A DNA stretch of 64,000 nt, taken from Paracoccaceae bacterium (GTDB lineage: Bacteria; Pseudomonadota; Alphaproteobacteria; Rhodobacterales; Rhodobacteraceae). The stretch is taken from assembly GCA_026710155.1 (NCBI GenBank), contig JAPORQ010000022.1, positions 1-64,000 on the forward strand, in the 5' to 3' direction. This document shows positions 15,164 to 23,791 of the stretch, piece by piece. Both the position numbers and the translations under genes were made by a program. Under the pieces are notes generated by a model, which did no database searches, had not been told where the DNA came from, and saw only the letters and a program-made list of their open reading frames with translations. The stretch's first letter is position 1; every line of letters starts with the position of its first letter.

Positions 15164-16407
15164 CAGCCCTTCCCTGCCCACACCAGCCAAACCACTGCAG
15201 TCCAGGTAAAGGATTGACCACCCTTTGGTTCGCCGGTTATTGGATCAAAATATTCTGAAAAACCACCTTTCAACATCATTTCCTTTGTTCGTCGCCTCAA
15301 CTCTGCCCCCTCGGGATACCCCATTTCCTCTAATCCCTTGCCTATGAGGAAATTCACGATGGCCCAGGTTGGACCCCGCCAATATCGTCCACGATCGAAT
15401 TTGGAACTGCCGGGATCGTGGCTGGCAACACCATATGGAATACTGGACAGTTGACTCTTCAGTTTCAGCAGCATTTCCCCGGAGTGATGACCCCCATACC
15501 AATTCAGGAACGAAGCATTGGTCAAACTTCCTGAAAATTCCTGCGTCCGGGTGTTTCTGGCATCAAAATAACCTTCATTCCCATTCCAGATATAGGTAAG
15601 ACCATCTTCCATGGATTGGATGTCCTTTGCCAGATCCAAGGTATCATACCCGAAATGATCACCAATATGTTGTAAATCCCTGGCGGCACGCAAAGCCATG
15701 AAAGTCAATCCCGGATCAGCAATTCGAAAGGGATTCAGGTCTTTCAGCTTGTACTCATCCCACGCATTTTTCTTGCCGATTGAAACAAGATACAGGTATC
15801 TGTCATAATCAAATTTCCCTGGTCGCATGGAACTGTCAACCATTGAGGTGTCTTTCCTTGTGTAGGGTTTTAGGCCAACTGGGTCAATTGATTGCATAAG
15901 TGCATCCCAGTCGGGAGCATTATCCCTTCCTGATTCCCATGGATGGGTTGAAATTATTGCACCCTTGTAGCTTCGATGGGAAACAAACCATTGATGCCAG
16001 GCCAGCATTTTTGGATATAGTTCCTTGATCCTTTGTTCACCCAACACGGGATCTCTTTCATAGATCAACCTTGCCATTGTTGATGCCAATGGTGGTTGAC
16101 TTATGCCGGAGGACGGTATTGAACCCAGATTGCCACCCCAGACTTCCGGACCGGGAAAATATTCTTCACTGGGTTTGTGAAAGATGATGTGGGGAACCAT
16201 GCCATTGGACCACTGACCGGAAAAAAGCGTTTCCAACTCAAGCCATGCCCTGGGTAAATCAAATTCCGCAAAGCCCAGAGCTGCCATGGCACTGTCCCAA
16301 TTCCATTGGTGTGGATAGAGACCCTTGGTCGGAATGGTATAACTGCCCTGGTCATTGGCCATTATAATGTCCCTGGCCTGCTGATCGATGTCACCTTTCA
16401 ACAGCAT
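15163..16407 (-). CDS. GH63-type glycoside hydrolase (glucosyl/mannosylglycerate hydrolase-like)
   Basis: The 414 residues match the (alpha/alpha)6 barrel of GH63/GH37-like enzymes: KGLYPHQWNWDSAMAALG near the start, STHPWESGRDNAPDWDALM in the middle, RYWRGPTWAIVNFLI and the C-terminal FDPITGEPKGGQSFTWTA. These are hallmark stretches of the bacterial glucosylglycerate/mannosylglycerate hydrolase and trehalase-like group. No signal peptide is present, so the enzyme works in the cytoplasm on a substrate brought in by the ABC importer whose permease genes lie directly upstream (2 bases apart). Glycosylglycerate or glucosylglycerol, common marine compatible solutes, are the best guesses. Confidence 0.8.
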   Translation of the reverse strand: MLLKGDIDQQARDIIMANDQGSYTIPTKGLYPHQWNWDSAMAALGFAEFDLPRAWLELETLFSGQWSNGMVPHIIFHKPSEEYFPGPEVWGGNLGSIPSSGISQPPLASTMARLIYERDPVLGEQRIKELYPKMLAWHQWFVSHRSYKGAIISTHPWESGRDNAPDWDALMQSIDPVGLKPYTRKDTSMVDSSMRPGKFDYDRYLYLVSIGKKNAWDEYKLKDLNPFRIADPGLTFMALRAARDLQHIGDHFGYDTLDLAKDIQSMEDGLTYIWNGNEGYFDARNTRTQEFSGSLTNASFLNWYGGHHSGEMLLKLKSQLSSIPYGVASHDPGSSKFDRGRYWRGPTWAIVNFLIGKGLEEMGYPEGAELRRRTKEMMLKGGFSEYFDPITGEPKGGQSFTWTAVVWLVWAGKG

Positions 16408-16409
16408 GA

Positions 16410-17624
16410 TTATCCCTTTACCGATCCTGCCGTAAGTCCCCTAGTCATGAACCTTTCCAAAGCCATGAAGATCGTGATGATGGGTACGGTGGATATTACG
16501 GCGCCCGCCATCAGATGCTGACGGGGAATTTCAGAAGAGTTGAGCATGGCGACACCTCTGGTCAAGGTGAATATCTTAGGATCATCCAACAACATGAAAG
16601 CCAAAAGGAATTCATTCCAGGCAATCATGAATACATACAGCGATACCGAGGCCAAGGCAGGAAGACTCAAGGGCAAGGTTATTTTCCAAATCACGACCAA
16701 CCGCGACAGGCCATCCATCAATCCAGCCTCTTCGACTTCGGTGGGCAGGCCCCGAAAATAACCCTGCAGCATATAAAGGGCCACAGGTATGGTAGTTACC
16801 GGATAAATCAAAATGATGCCGATTAATGTATTCCTTAAACCCGTTGTGGAAAAAACAACATAGATTGGGAGGGCAAGTACGATCATCGGCACCATGTAAA
16901 TCAACAATATGGAACGGGAAAGGGCCCCTTGGCCGGCAAAACGGAATCTGGCAATGGCATACGCCCCGGGCACACTGAACAACAATGTGATGACAACCGT
17001 CGTGACTGAAACGACGAAACTGGTTATCAGGTAGGTTCCAAAGTTGAATTCGTTGAACAACTCGAAATAACTTCGCAGCAATCCCCATCCCTTTTCAAAC
17101 TCGAGGGAAAAATCAAGGGGGTTGAGCAAAAGTGCCTGTTGGGATTTAAGACTGGTCATGACCATGACATAAAAAGGTATCAGGACAATGGCTGTGAAGA
17201 AAACCAGGCCTGATCCGGTCAGAAAACGAATGAAATATTCCTCAAATTCATGTCTGGACAAATTGCCCCAGGAACAATCCGTCAGGTATTTGACCAGGGC
17301 CCACCCCGTGCCAATACCGAACAACAATGAGCTTAGTCCCTGCATGCTCAATGGAATGCTATCGCCATAAGCCAGTGGACCCAAACCCACAAATGGCAGA
17401 ATTATGGCAACCAGAAAGGCTGCCGGTATGATGATCAAATGGTTTTGATATCGGACCGTCAACAAACCCAGAAGCAAGCCCGACAGAATGCTGCCCCACA
17501 ATGTGGGCAAATAGGCTCCACCTGTTGCAAAAGCCATGAATATGGAGACTGATGTGGAAACCACCAAAGTCCAGAATATGCCAATTATAGGCCCTGTGAT
17601 GTACCCATGATACAAATGCTTCAT
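16410..17624 (-). CDS. ABC sugar transporter permease, MalG type, with N-terminal membrane extension
   Basis: Residues from about 135 on are a normal MalG-type permease: LIPFYVMVMTSLKS, five further helices, and the EAA loop EEAGLMDGLSRLVVIWKITLP that docks to the ATPase. It ends in the usual LTAGSVKG. The first 130 residues are additional and contain about four hydrophobic helices (GPIIGIFWTLVVSTSVSIF, LWGSILSGLLLGLL, IIIPAAFLVAIILPFVG and SLLFGIGTGWALVKYL). Typical members have about 280 residues, this one 404. Its start overlaps the partner permease stop by 4 bases (ATGA). Confidence 0.88.
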   Translation of the reverse strand: MKHLYHGYITGPIIGIFWTLVVSTSVSIFMAFATGGAYLPTLWGSILSGLLLGLLTVRYQNHLIIIPAAFLVAIILPFVGLGPLAYGDSIPLSMQGLSSLLFGIGTGWALVKYLTDCSWGNLSRHEFEEYFIRFLTGSGLVFFTAIVLIPFYVMVMTSLKSQQALLLNPLDFSLEFEKGWGLLRSYFELFNEFNFGTYLITSFVVSVTTVVITLLFSVPGAYAIARFRFAGQGALSRSILLIYMVPMIVLALPIYVVFSTTGLRNTLIGIILIYPVTTIPVALYMLQGYFRGLPTEVEEAGLMDGLSRLVVIWKITLPLSLPALASVSLYVFMIAWNEFLLAFMLLDDPKIFTLTRGVAMLNSSEIPRQHLMAGAVISTVPIITIFMALERFMTRGLTAGSVKG

Positions 17625-18859
17625 AAGCCTTCCTCCTGGCTGATGAAACGGAAAAAGAAAAAGCTGAACAGCAGGAGAAACAGCATGATGATAACGGCAA
17701 CAGCCGCACCGGCACCTATGTTTGATATACCGAAGGCCTGTTCATAAACATTGACTGTCAAGGTCCTCGTTCCCGCATTGCCTCCGGTCAATAGGAAAAT
17801 GTCGTCAAATTTGTTGAAGGTCCATATGAATCTCAACAGAAATAAAATGCTCAGGATTCCCAGCAATTGCGGAATGCTCAGATACCAGAACTTCTGGAAT
17901 GGTGATGCTCCGTCCATATCTGCAGCTTCATACATGTCAAAATCAATGGCCTGCATGCGAGCAAGTATGAAAAGGAAGGAAAGTGGGAAATAACGCCAAA
18001 CCTCGAACAGCGTTACCATGATCAGGGCCAATGGTCTTTGCCCGAAGAAATTGATGGCTTCCTCGGTTAAACCCATCTGAACAATCAGGGTGTTTATGGA
18101 CCCCGAAAACGGATCCAGCAAATTTATCCAGGTGAAGGCTACGGCAATGACCGGTGCCACATAAGGGAAAAGGAAAAAACCCCGGAGTATGCCTTGACCC
18201 CTGAAACTGGTATTGAGCAACAATGCCGCAAACAATCCGAAGACGAGCGCACCCACCGTCCCGAAGAATGTATAGAATAAGGTGGTCCACAGGACCGTTA
18301 TAAATTCCTTCTGGTCAAACAGCTTTCTGAAATTGTCAAGCGTAAATTCGGTGTTGGTCAAGACACTGTCGGCATCTCCCCTAACCCTTGGTTGGCTTTC
18401 TTCTGCCAAATCTACCGCAACATCGGGAGACCCCGTAATTGTTGCCGGAATTCTGAACCTTTCCCTGAACCCTCCTTGTATATCGCCGAAATCACAATCC
18501 AGGTTATTTTCCTGGGAAAGTGAACAGTTTTCAGGCAGTTCTAGCAGTTCAATTTCGGAAGGTATCATATCCGTAAACCCCGCATCGGCAATTGGTGCTT
18601 CCTGGGATGAGTTTCGTACACGATAGTCCACTTCGAATACTTCACCGCCAGTTCGAACATTTTCCCGAATGACCAGGGTTGTTGGTCGCAAATCGCCAAG
18701 ATCAATTGGCTTTACGCTTATCCAGAAAATGGCAAATAGCGGAAGAATCACAACCAGTGATACGATTATCACTGTTGGTAAAAGCATGAGCCAGGCAAAT
18801 CTGGCATCTCTTAGAGCTAGTTTTCCTCGCCCTTTGGGTGGTTCCATCAACTTCTGCAT
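17621..18859 (-). CDS. ABC sugar transporter permease, MalF type, with extracytoplasmic insert
   Basis: First helix LMLLPTVIIVSLVVILPLF, then an insert of about 130 residues, then the normal permease from FRKLFDQKEFITVLWTTLFYT on. The EAA loop is EAADMDGASPFQKFWYLSIP. The insert reads like a beta-sandwich of DUF11/COG1361 type: VDYRVRNSSQEAPIADAGFT, a DMIPSEIELLELPENCSL strand pattern and LDCDFGDIQGG with two cysteines. After helix 1 it should face the periplasm, as the P2 domain of MalF does at a different position. It could contact the binding protein. It is separated from the binding-protein gene by a hairpin. Confidence 0.88.
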   Translation of the reverse strand: MQKLMEPPKGRGKLALRDARFAWLMLLPTVIIVSLVVILPLFAIFWISVKPIDLGDLRPTTLVIRENVRTGGEVFEVDYRVRNSSQEAPIADAGFTDMIPSEIELLELPENCSLSQENNLDCDFGDIQGGFRERFRIPATITGSPDVAVDLAEESQPRVRGDADSVLTNTEFTLDNFRKLFDQKEFITVLWTTLFYTFFGTVGALVFGLFAALLLNTSFRGQGILRGFFLFPYVAPVIAVAFTWINLLDPFSGSINTLIVQMGLTEEAINFFGQRPLALIMVTLFEVWRYFPLSFLFILARMQAIDFDMYEAADMDGASPFQKFWYLSIPQLLGILSILFLLRFIWTFNKFDDIFLLTGGNAGTRTLTVNVYEQAFGISNIGAGAAVAVIIMLFLLLFSFFFFRFISQEEGL

Positions 18860-18979
18860 AATCTATCTAATATCAAAACAACCAATTTAAGATTTATAGC
18901 ACGAATAGAATTAATCCGTAAGCTCAGTATAGCATATAAGTCCTATCGGTGAGTATTTTGTTGTTTTGGTATAAATGAT

Positions 18980-19003
18980 GGCAGCGGGTTGAACCCCGCT
19001 GCC
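18980..19003 (-). terminator. hairpin between binding-protein and permease genes
   Basis: GGCAGCGGG (18980-18988) pairs perfectly with CCCGCTGCC (18995-19003) around a 6-base loop. It lies 10 bases after the stop of the binding-protein gene and has no long U-run. It probably protects the upstream mRNA or attenuates transcription into the permease genes. Confidence 0.7.
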
Positions 19004-19013
19004 AGAAAGAATT

Positions 19014-20360
19014 TTAGTTTATTGCTGCCAATTCGCTGTTAAGGGCAGCCACGGTTGCTGCGGCATCCATGTTGCCATCAATGTATTCCCTTACCAGGCG
19101 ATTGATGATCTGGCTGTTGATAATCTTTGATGCCAGGGAAAGCTGTCCCTCGGCTACACCCCATCTTTGGGCGACATCAAGTCCACCAACAATCTCGTCA
19201 ATCATGTCCTGCGAATAGAGGTCGCCCAGCGGCGCCTTCCTGTCCACACCGACCGGAAGCATTGACCAGGCTTCCTTGAACATGTCCGGATCATCTGCCG
19301 TACCGGTGCGAACGGGGAACTTGCCCTCGGGCGCAATGGACAGGGTTTGTGTGTAGCCCTCATTCATCGAGAACTCAACAAATGCCATTGCTGCATCAGT
19401 ATCCGCATCGGTAGTGATACCAAAGTATCTGACATCTCCCCACGCAGCTCCTTCGGGATTGGAGGGTCCTGCGAAGTTGGTAACAATTCCGGTCTTCGAG
19501 GCCAATTCTGGTGAAGTGGGATCGTCATTGATGGTTGGGGGTGCACTGTCTCGCAATCCAGCGAGTTCATCCAGAATAAATGGCGACCAAATGATCATGG
19601 CTGCCCGGCCGGCAAAATACAATTCCCTGGATTGTTGCCAGTATAGTTCGCCCGGAGGTGAAGCTTCGGCTATAGCCTTGTAGAACTCAAGAACTTCCGT
19701 GGTTGCGGCAACATCCAATGGGGCAAAACCATTGCTGTCTACCGGGGATACCCCGTTGGCAAGGAATACATGCTCAAGAACCTGGCTCATGAAGTTTTCG
19801 TCAACCTTGGTAGCGGCAACAAAACCATACATCTCGGGTGGGTTGTGAAGGGCTGCTATCGCATCGATGACATTTTGATATGTCGTTGGTGGTTGCAGAC
19901 CCATTTCATCAAACTTGTCCTTGCGGTAAACGATCATTTGGGTCCAGCCATCTACCGGTACGGAAGCTATATCTTCACCGTAGGCAGCCATTGCAATCGG
20001 ACCGGGTGAAAAGGTATCCACACCAAGATTATTCAACGCTTCAGTAGCTGCTCCGGTATCAAGAATACCTTCCTCGGCCCAAGGTAGGGCATATTGAAGT
20101 GTGTGGTAAATTACATCCGGAAGATCTCCGGCTGCAAAAGCTGCAGTGGCTCGTGTCCCCAGATCAGATTCGGTAACTGGAATTACTTCGACAGCAACAC
20201 CGGAAGACTCTTCGAATTGAACTGCCATTTCCTGTTGTCTAGCTAAACGTTCGGGTTGCTCTTCAGTTGTCCAAAAGCGGATAGTATCCGCATAGATGCT
20301 TGTGCCAACCAAAGACACTGCAAAACCAGCCAATACCAAAATTTTGGTTAATGCTTTCAT
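19014..20360 (-). CDS. ABC transporter solute-binding protein (family 1)
   Basis: A 448-residue periplasmic sugar-binding protein. The signal peptide (KILVLAGFAVSLVGTSIYA) is followed by DTIRFWTTEEQPERLARQQ, the usual start of extracellular solute-binding family 1. Further markers are AFAAGDLPDVIYH, IASVPVDGWTQMIVYRKDKF and the C-terminal helix AATVAALNSELAAIN. It is the first gene of the importer operon with two permeases, a cytoplasmic GH63-type hydrolase and an ATPase. The ligand is presumably a small glycoside. It is divergent from the SnoaL-like gene. Confidence 0.92.
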   Translation of the reverse strand: MKALTKILVLAGFAVSLVGTSIYADTIRFWTTEEQPERLARQQEMAVQFEESSGVAVEVIPVTESDLGTRATAAFAAGDLPDVIYHTLQYALPWAEEGILDTGAATEALNNLGVDTFSPGPIAMAAYGEDIASVPVDGWTQMIVYRKDKFDEMGLQPPTTYQNVIDAIAALHNPPEMYGFVAATKVDENFMSQVLEHVFLANGVSPVDSNGFAPLDVAATTEVLEFYKAIAEASPPGELYWQQSRELYFAGRAAMIIWSPFILDELAGLRDSAPPTINDDPTSPELASKTGIVTNFAGPSNPEGAAWGDVRYFGITTDADTDAAMAFVEFSMNEGYTQTLSIAPEGKFPVRTGTADDPDMFKEAWSMLPVGVDRKAPLGDLYSQDMIDEIVGGLDVAQRWGVAEGQLSLASKIINSQIINRLVREYIDGNMDAAATVAALNSELAAIN

Positions 20361-20673
20361 GTGTTATTCTCCAAATTATATAATGAAATTTCTATCGTTC
20401 CAAGAACTGGGACTGGTTGTTTTTGTCTTTGTTTTCAAATAATGTCAAGAACTTTTTTCTTGGTGGTCGTTTCAATCAAAATTGAATTTTGTGTGAATCA
20501 ATTCACGAACCCATTCTAAATTTTTTGAATCCAACATGTGGAAATCTCAATTCGATGACCATTGAAAAAGAATCACATGGCTTATTAGATGTAATTTTTC
20601 CAACTTTATAGATTGGATTCTTGAAATCCTTATCTAGGTTCCATTCACAAGTATTAACCAGAAAGACCCTGTC
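20361..20673. promoter_or_regulatory. divergent promoter region with a GTGAAT-CA-ATTCAC palindrome
   Basis: AT-rich gap between the minus-strand binding-protein gene and the plus-strand SnoaL-like gene, so promoters in both directions are expected. A perfect palindrome, GTGAAT-CA-ATTCAC, lies at 20493-20506, and a shorter one, GTTC-CAA-GAAC, starts at 20397. Either could be an operator for the importer operon. No regulator gene is adjacent, and I see no open frame worth calling. Confidence 0.4.
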
Positions 20674-21678
20674 GTGTTGAAGAAAAATATCCGTGGAAAT
20701 CTCCATAAATTAATTGATGGTTTGGATGCAAATGAATGTTATCACCAAAATGCCCATTGGTGGGGAAGCCATCCATTTAACGAATTGCAAGGGGTTGGTG
20801 CCATCAATGGAGTCTGGAAAAAAATCCGTGCGGCACTCCCTGATCTCGAAAGAAGGGACAGCATTTTCGTGATGGGGAAAAATGTACCTGATGACAGGGT
20901 ATCGTTTGTCATGGCAGATAATCTCATGGTTGCGTCGATTTGTCATTATCAGGGAACTTTCCTGAATCCACTGTGTGATATTCCAGCCAATCACAAGGTT
21001 GTCAATCTACGAAGTTGTGAAGTTCACCGTTTGGTTGAAGGTAGAATTTTCCACTCATATGTCCTGATTGATTTTCTCGATTTGATGAACCAGGTGGGGC
21101 TGTGGCCTCTGGTGCCTTCACTCGGGAGTGAGGGATTATGGCCTGGTCCGGCAACCTCAGATGGTGTAAGGGATGACTTGGAAAACCCTTCGGAGGACAA
21201 CAAGTCAATTGAGGTAGTCCTGCAAATGCACAATGCTCTCCATCAATTCGATGGAATCAACATTGAATCCATGCCCATGGATGAATACTGGACGCCCAAT
21301 TTTCAGTATTATGCAGCATCCGGCATCGGTACATCCCGTGGCTTGACCGGTTTCAGGTGTCATCACCAGATACCCTTTCTGAATGCCTTCCCGGATAGAA
21401 AGGGTGCTGGCCATTACATAAGAATATCAGAAGGCAATTTTGCCGTAACCGGAGGGTGGCCATCGGTAGAAGCAACCCATAAGGGGGAATGGCTGGGTTT
21501 GCCTGGAACTGGCAAGACAATTGGCATGAGGGTAATGGATTTTTATCGACTGGAAGATGGCAAAATTGCTGAAAATTGGGTGCCAATTGATATAATACAT
21601 GCCCTGAAACAAATGGGATTTGATGTATTCGCCCGCCTCAAGCACATTCTTGGAGACCCCGAGACCAATATTCTTTGA
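20674..21678 (+). CDS. two-domain SnoaL-like/NTF2-like protein
   Basis: The 334 residues contain two successive SnoaL-type alpha+beta barrels: residues 1-150 (NLHKLIDGLDANECYHQNAHWWG ... VHRLVEGRIFHSYVLIDFLDLMNQVG) and about 180-334 (MDEYWTPNFQYYA ... GMRVMDFYRLEDGKIAENWVPIDI). The second half keeps the polyketide-cyclase-like ending DGKIxENWxxxD, where the aspartate is catalytic in SnoaL. Soluble, no signal peptide. The called start is a TTG at 20674 without a clear ribosome site, so the true start is uncertain. Substrate unknown. It converges on an SDR gene 7 bases away and may share its pathway. Confidence 0.7.
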   Translation: MLKKNIRGNLHKLIDGLDANECYHQNAHWWGSHPFNELQGVGAINGVWKKIRAALPDLERRDSIFVMGKNVPDDRVSFVMADNLMVASICHYQGTFLNPLCDIPANHKVVNLRSCEVHRLVEGRIFHSYVLIDFLDLMNQVGLWPLVPSLGSEGLWPGPATSDGVRDDLENPSEDNKSIEVVLQMHNALHQFDGINIESMPMDEYWTPNFQYYAASGIGTSRGLTGFRCHHQIPFLNAFPDRKGAGHYIRISEGNFAVTGGWPSVEATHKGEWLGLPGTGKTIGMRVMDFYRLEDGKIAENWVPIDIIHALKQMGFDVFARLKHILGDPETNIL

Positions 21679-21685
21679 TGCGATC

Positions 21686-22486
21686 TCAATTGGTTGGAGA
21701 ATATTCAATGGACGGTCCCAGTGTGGACCCGGCATCGGATAGTAGCAATTGACCTGTCGTTTTGGTTGCATCTATCGCCAAAAATACCACAGCCTGGGCA
21801 ATTTCCTCTGGTTCACAGATGTCCTTCAAGGCTGAATTTTGTGCAAATTCACGCTTGATCTGGTCAAGTCTTTCCTGGCCGACATAATCCAGAAACCAGG
21901 TTGTGTTTACAAAACCTGGCAAAACACAATTTACCCTTACCTTCGGAGCAAGCATTTTTGCCAAGGCAAACGAAAGGGAATTTACGGCACCTTTGGAGGC
22001 AATATAACCTAATGAACTCCCACTTCCGTTTTGGGAAGCAATCGAGGAAATATTCACGATTGCCCCATTCTTGCTTTCCTTAAGATATGGTGCCGAAGCT
22101 CTGGCCATCTGGTAAATCCCAATTACATTGACGCCGTAAATTCTGTGAAAATCTTCGGAATTCTGGTTTTCAAGATCGGTGAGTTGAGTAAATTGGGTGG
22201 TCGCAGCACAACAAATCAAGGCATCTATCTTTCCAAAAGTCTCCACCGCTCTCGCAACAATATTTCGGCATTCCTGATCGGCTGAAACATCACCATAAAC
22301 AGCAATGGCACTGACACCAAGGTTTTCGCACTCGGAAGCCACTTTTTCTGCCTGTTCCGGATAATCGAAATAGTTGATTACGATATTATACCCCCTTTGT
22401 GCCATGGCCCTGGAACAGCAAGCTCCTATTCCTGTGGCACCGCCGGTGATCAATGCCACCCTGTTGTCTTTTCCTTTTACAATCAT
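21686..22486 (-). CDS. short-chain dehydrogenase/reductase
   Basis: A 266-residue SDR with the cofactor motif TGGATGIGACCSRAMA, NVSS-type active-site serine in NISSIASQNGSGS and the catalytic YIASKGAV (YxxxK). The acidic-type residue after beta-2 is absent (NYFDYPEQ), which leaves the NAD/NADP choice open. It faces away from the acyl-CoA cluster starting at 22743 and could share a regulatory region with it. In levulinate-type pathways an SDR (LvaD) works with the kinase and dehydrogenase types found next door, which makes a keto-acyl-CoA reductase role plausible but unproven. Confidence 0.85.
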   Translation of the reverse strand: MIVKGKDNRVALITGGATGIGACCSRAMAQRGYNIVINYFDYPEQAEKVASECENLGVSAIAVYGDVSADQECRNIVARAVETFGKIDALICCAATTQFTQLTDLENQNSEDFHRIYGVNVIGIYQMARASAPYLKESKNGAIVNISSIASQNGSGSSLGYIASKGAVNSLSFALAKMLAPKVRVNCVLPGFVNTTWFLDYVGQERLDQIKREFAQNSALKDICEPEEIAQAVVFLAIDATKTTGQLLLSDAGSTLGPSIEYSPTN

Positions 22487-22742
22487 ATCGTCTTTCCCAT
22501 CCTTTTAAACAATTTGAAGTTTGACATGACCAGTAAAAATGTTCTTCTAAACAAATTTTTCACCAAGGATAATACCTAATGTTCAATCTTGAAAAAAGAC
22601 AATATCATGCCGTTTGGCTGGTTAGTAAAATATCAATTCGAATGGTTTCGATTGCTGCAATTCAAATATATACTTTGGAAACATTCGATTTCTATATCGT
22701 TGTGTAAATACAATAGATTAATTCAGGAGCTGGATTGCAAGC

Positions 22743-23765
22743 GTGGACATAGACTGCCATCAAATTGACAAATTTCTCAAGAACATGTTTCCTGACTTGA
22801 CGGGTGATGTTCATATCCAGAAAACAGCAGGTGGTCAATCCAATCCAACCTATATACTGTCTTGCAGCGACAGGGTCTATGTTTTGCGAAGACGACCTGA
22901 TGGTGTTTTATTGCCTTCCGCACATTCAGTCTCCCGGGAGTTTCGTGTTCAAAAAGCATTGGTACATACAGGTGTGAAGGTTCCCAAAATGATATTACAT
23001 AGTGAGGATGAATCTATCGTTGGTACAGAATTCTACCTCATGAGTTATATTCCCGGTCGGGTTTTCCATGACAATTCCCTTAAAGAGGTTGATGCGCCCC
23101 AAAGGAAAAAAATGTATTTTGAAATGGCACGGATGCTGGCGAAAATCCATGCCGTTGACATTCACAAGGTCGGCTTGGATACCTTTGGCAAGCATGGGAA
23201 TTACTTTGCACGTCAAATTCACCGATGGAGCAAGCAATGGCATCTCTCCAAACCATCAGATAACAAGCATATTGATCACCTTGCACGGTGGTTGGCTGAC
23301 AATATTCCTGAAGATGATCAAACCACACTGGTTCATGGCGATTATCGAATAGGGAATCTTGTTTTCAACACAAAACACCCATCGGTTGAAGGTGTTCTGG
23401 ATTGGGAGTTGTCAACTCTTGGACATCCCCTGGCAGATTTAGCCAATTGTTGTACGTATGCATGGTTCCTGAATTCAGACGAATACGGACATGGAATAAG
23501 GGATTCGAATTTGAAGGAGCAGGGATTGCCTTCAATCGAAGAGTTCATAGATATTTATCATCAGGAATCCGATCTGACGGAAAAATTGACTAATTTCCAT
23601 TTATCATTTGCCCTATTTAGAATGTCGATAATATTTACTGGGGTTGCTGATCGAGCCAGACGGGGTAATGCTGCCTCTGGCAACGCCCATGAATTAGGCA
23701 GGATTGCTCCAAAAATTGCCCAAAGGGGTTTCGAATTAACCAAACAGAAAATGGCCGATCTATAA
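22743..23765 (+). CDS. APH-family kinase, ACAD10/11 N-terminal type (4-hydroxyacyl-CoA kinase-like)
   Basis: The 340 residues match the kinase half of human ACAD10/ACAD11 and LvaA. Visible stretches are GGQSNPTYILS (ATP loop), the YVLRRRPDG lysine region, SREFRVQKAL, VGTEFYLMSYIPGRVF, the catalytic HGDYRIGN and the magnesium-binding LDWELSTLGHPLADLAN. These kinases phosphorylate the 4-hydroxyl of 4-hydroxyacyl-CoA. The start is a GTG at 22743 after an AGGAGCTGG-like site. The next gene, 26 bases on, is the matching dehydrogenase, so this is a split version of the fused eukaryotic enzyme. Cytoplasmic. Confidence 0.85.
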   Translation: MDIDCHQIDKFLKNMFPDLTGDVHIQKTAGGQSNPTYILSCSDRVYVLRRRPDGVLLPSAHSVSREFRVQKALVHTGVKVPKMILHSEDESIVGTEFYLMSYIPGRVFHDNSLKEVDAPQRKKMYFEMARMLAKIHAVDIHKVGLDTFGKHGNYFARQIHRWSKQWHLSKPSDNKHIDHLARWLADNIPEDDQTTLVHGDYRIGNLVFNTKHPSVEGVLDWELSTLGHPLADLANCCTYAWFLNSDEYGHGIRDSNLKEQGLPSIEEFIDIYHQESDLTEKLTNFHLSFALFRMSIIFTGVADRARRGNAASGNAHELGRIAPKIAQRGFELTKQKMADL

Positions 23766-23791
23766 ACAACCGAATTGAGATTGAGAATCTG

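Noticed and set aside
20386-20410. GTTC-CAA-GAAC near the binding-protein start as a further LacI site
   Set aside because: The order of half-sites is inverted compared with TGGAACGTTCCA, so it does not match the motif.
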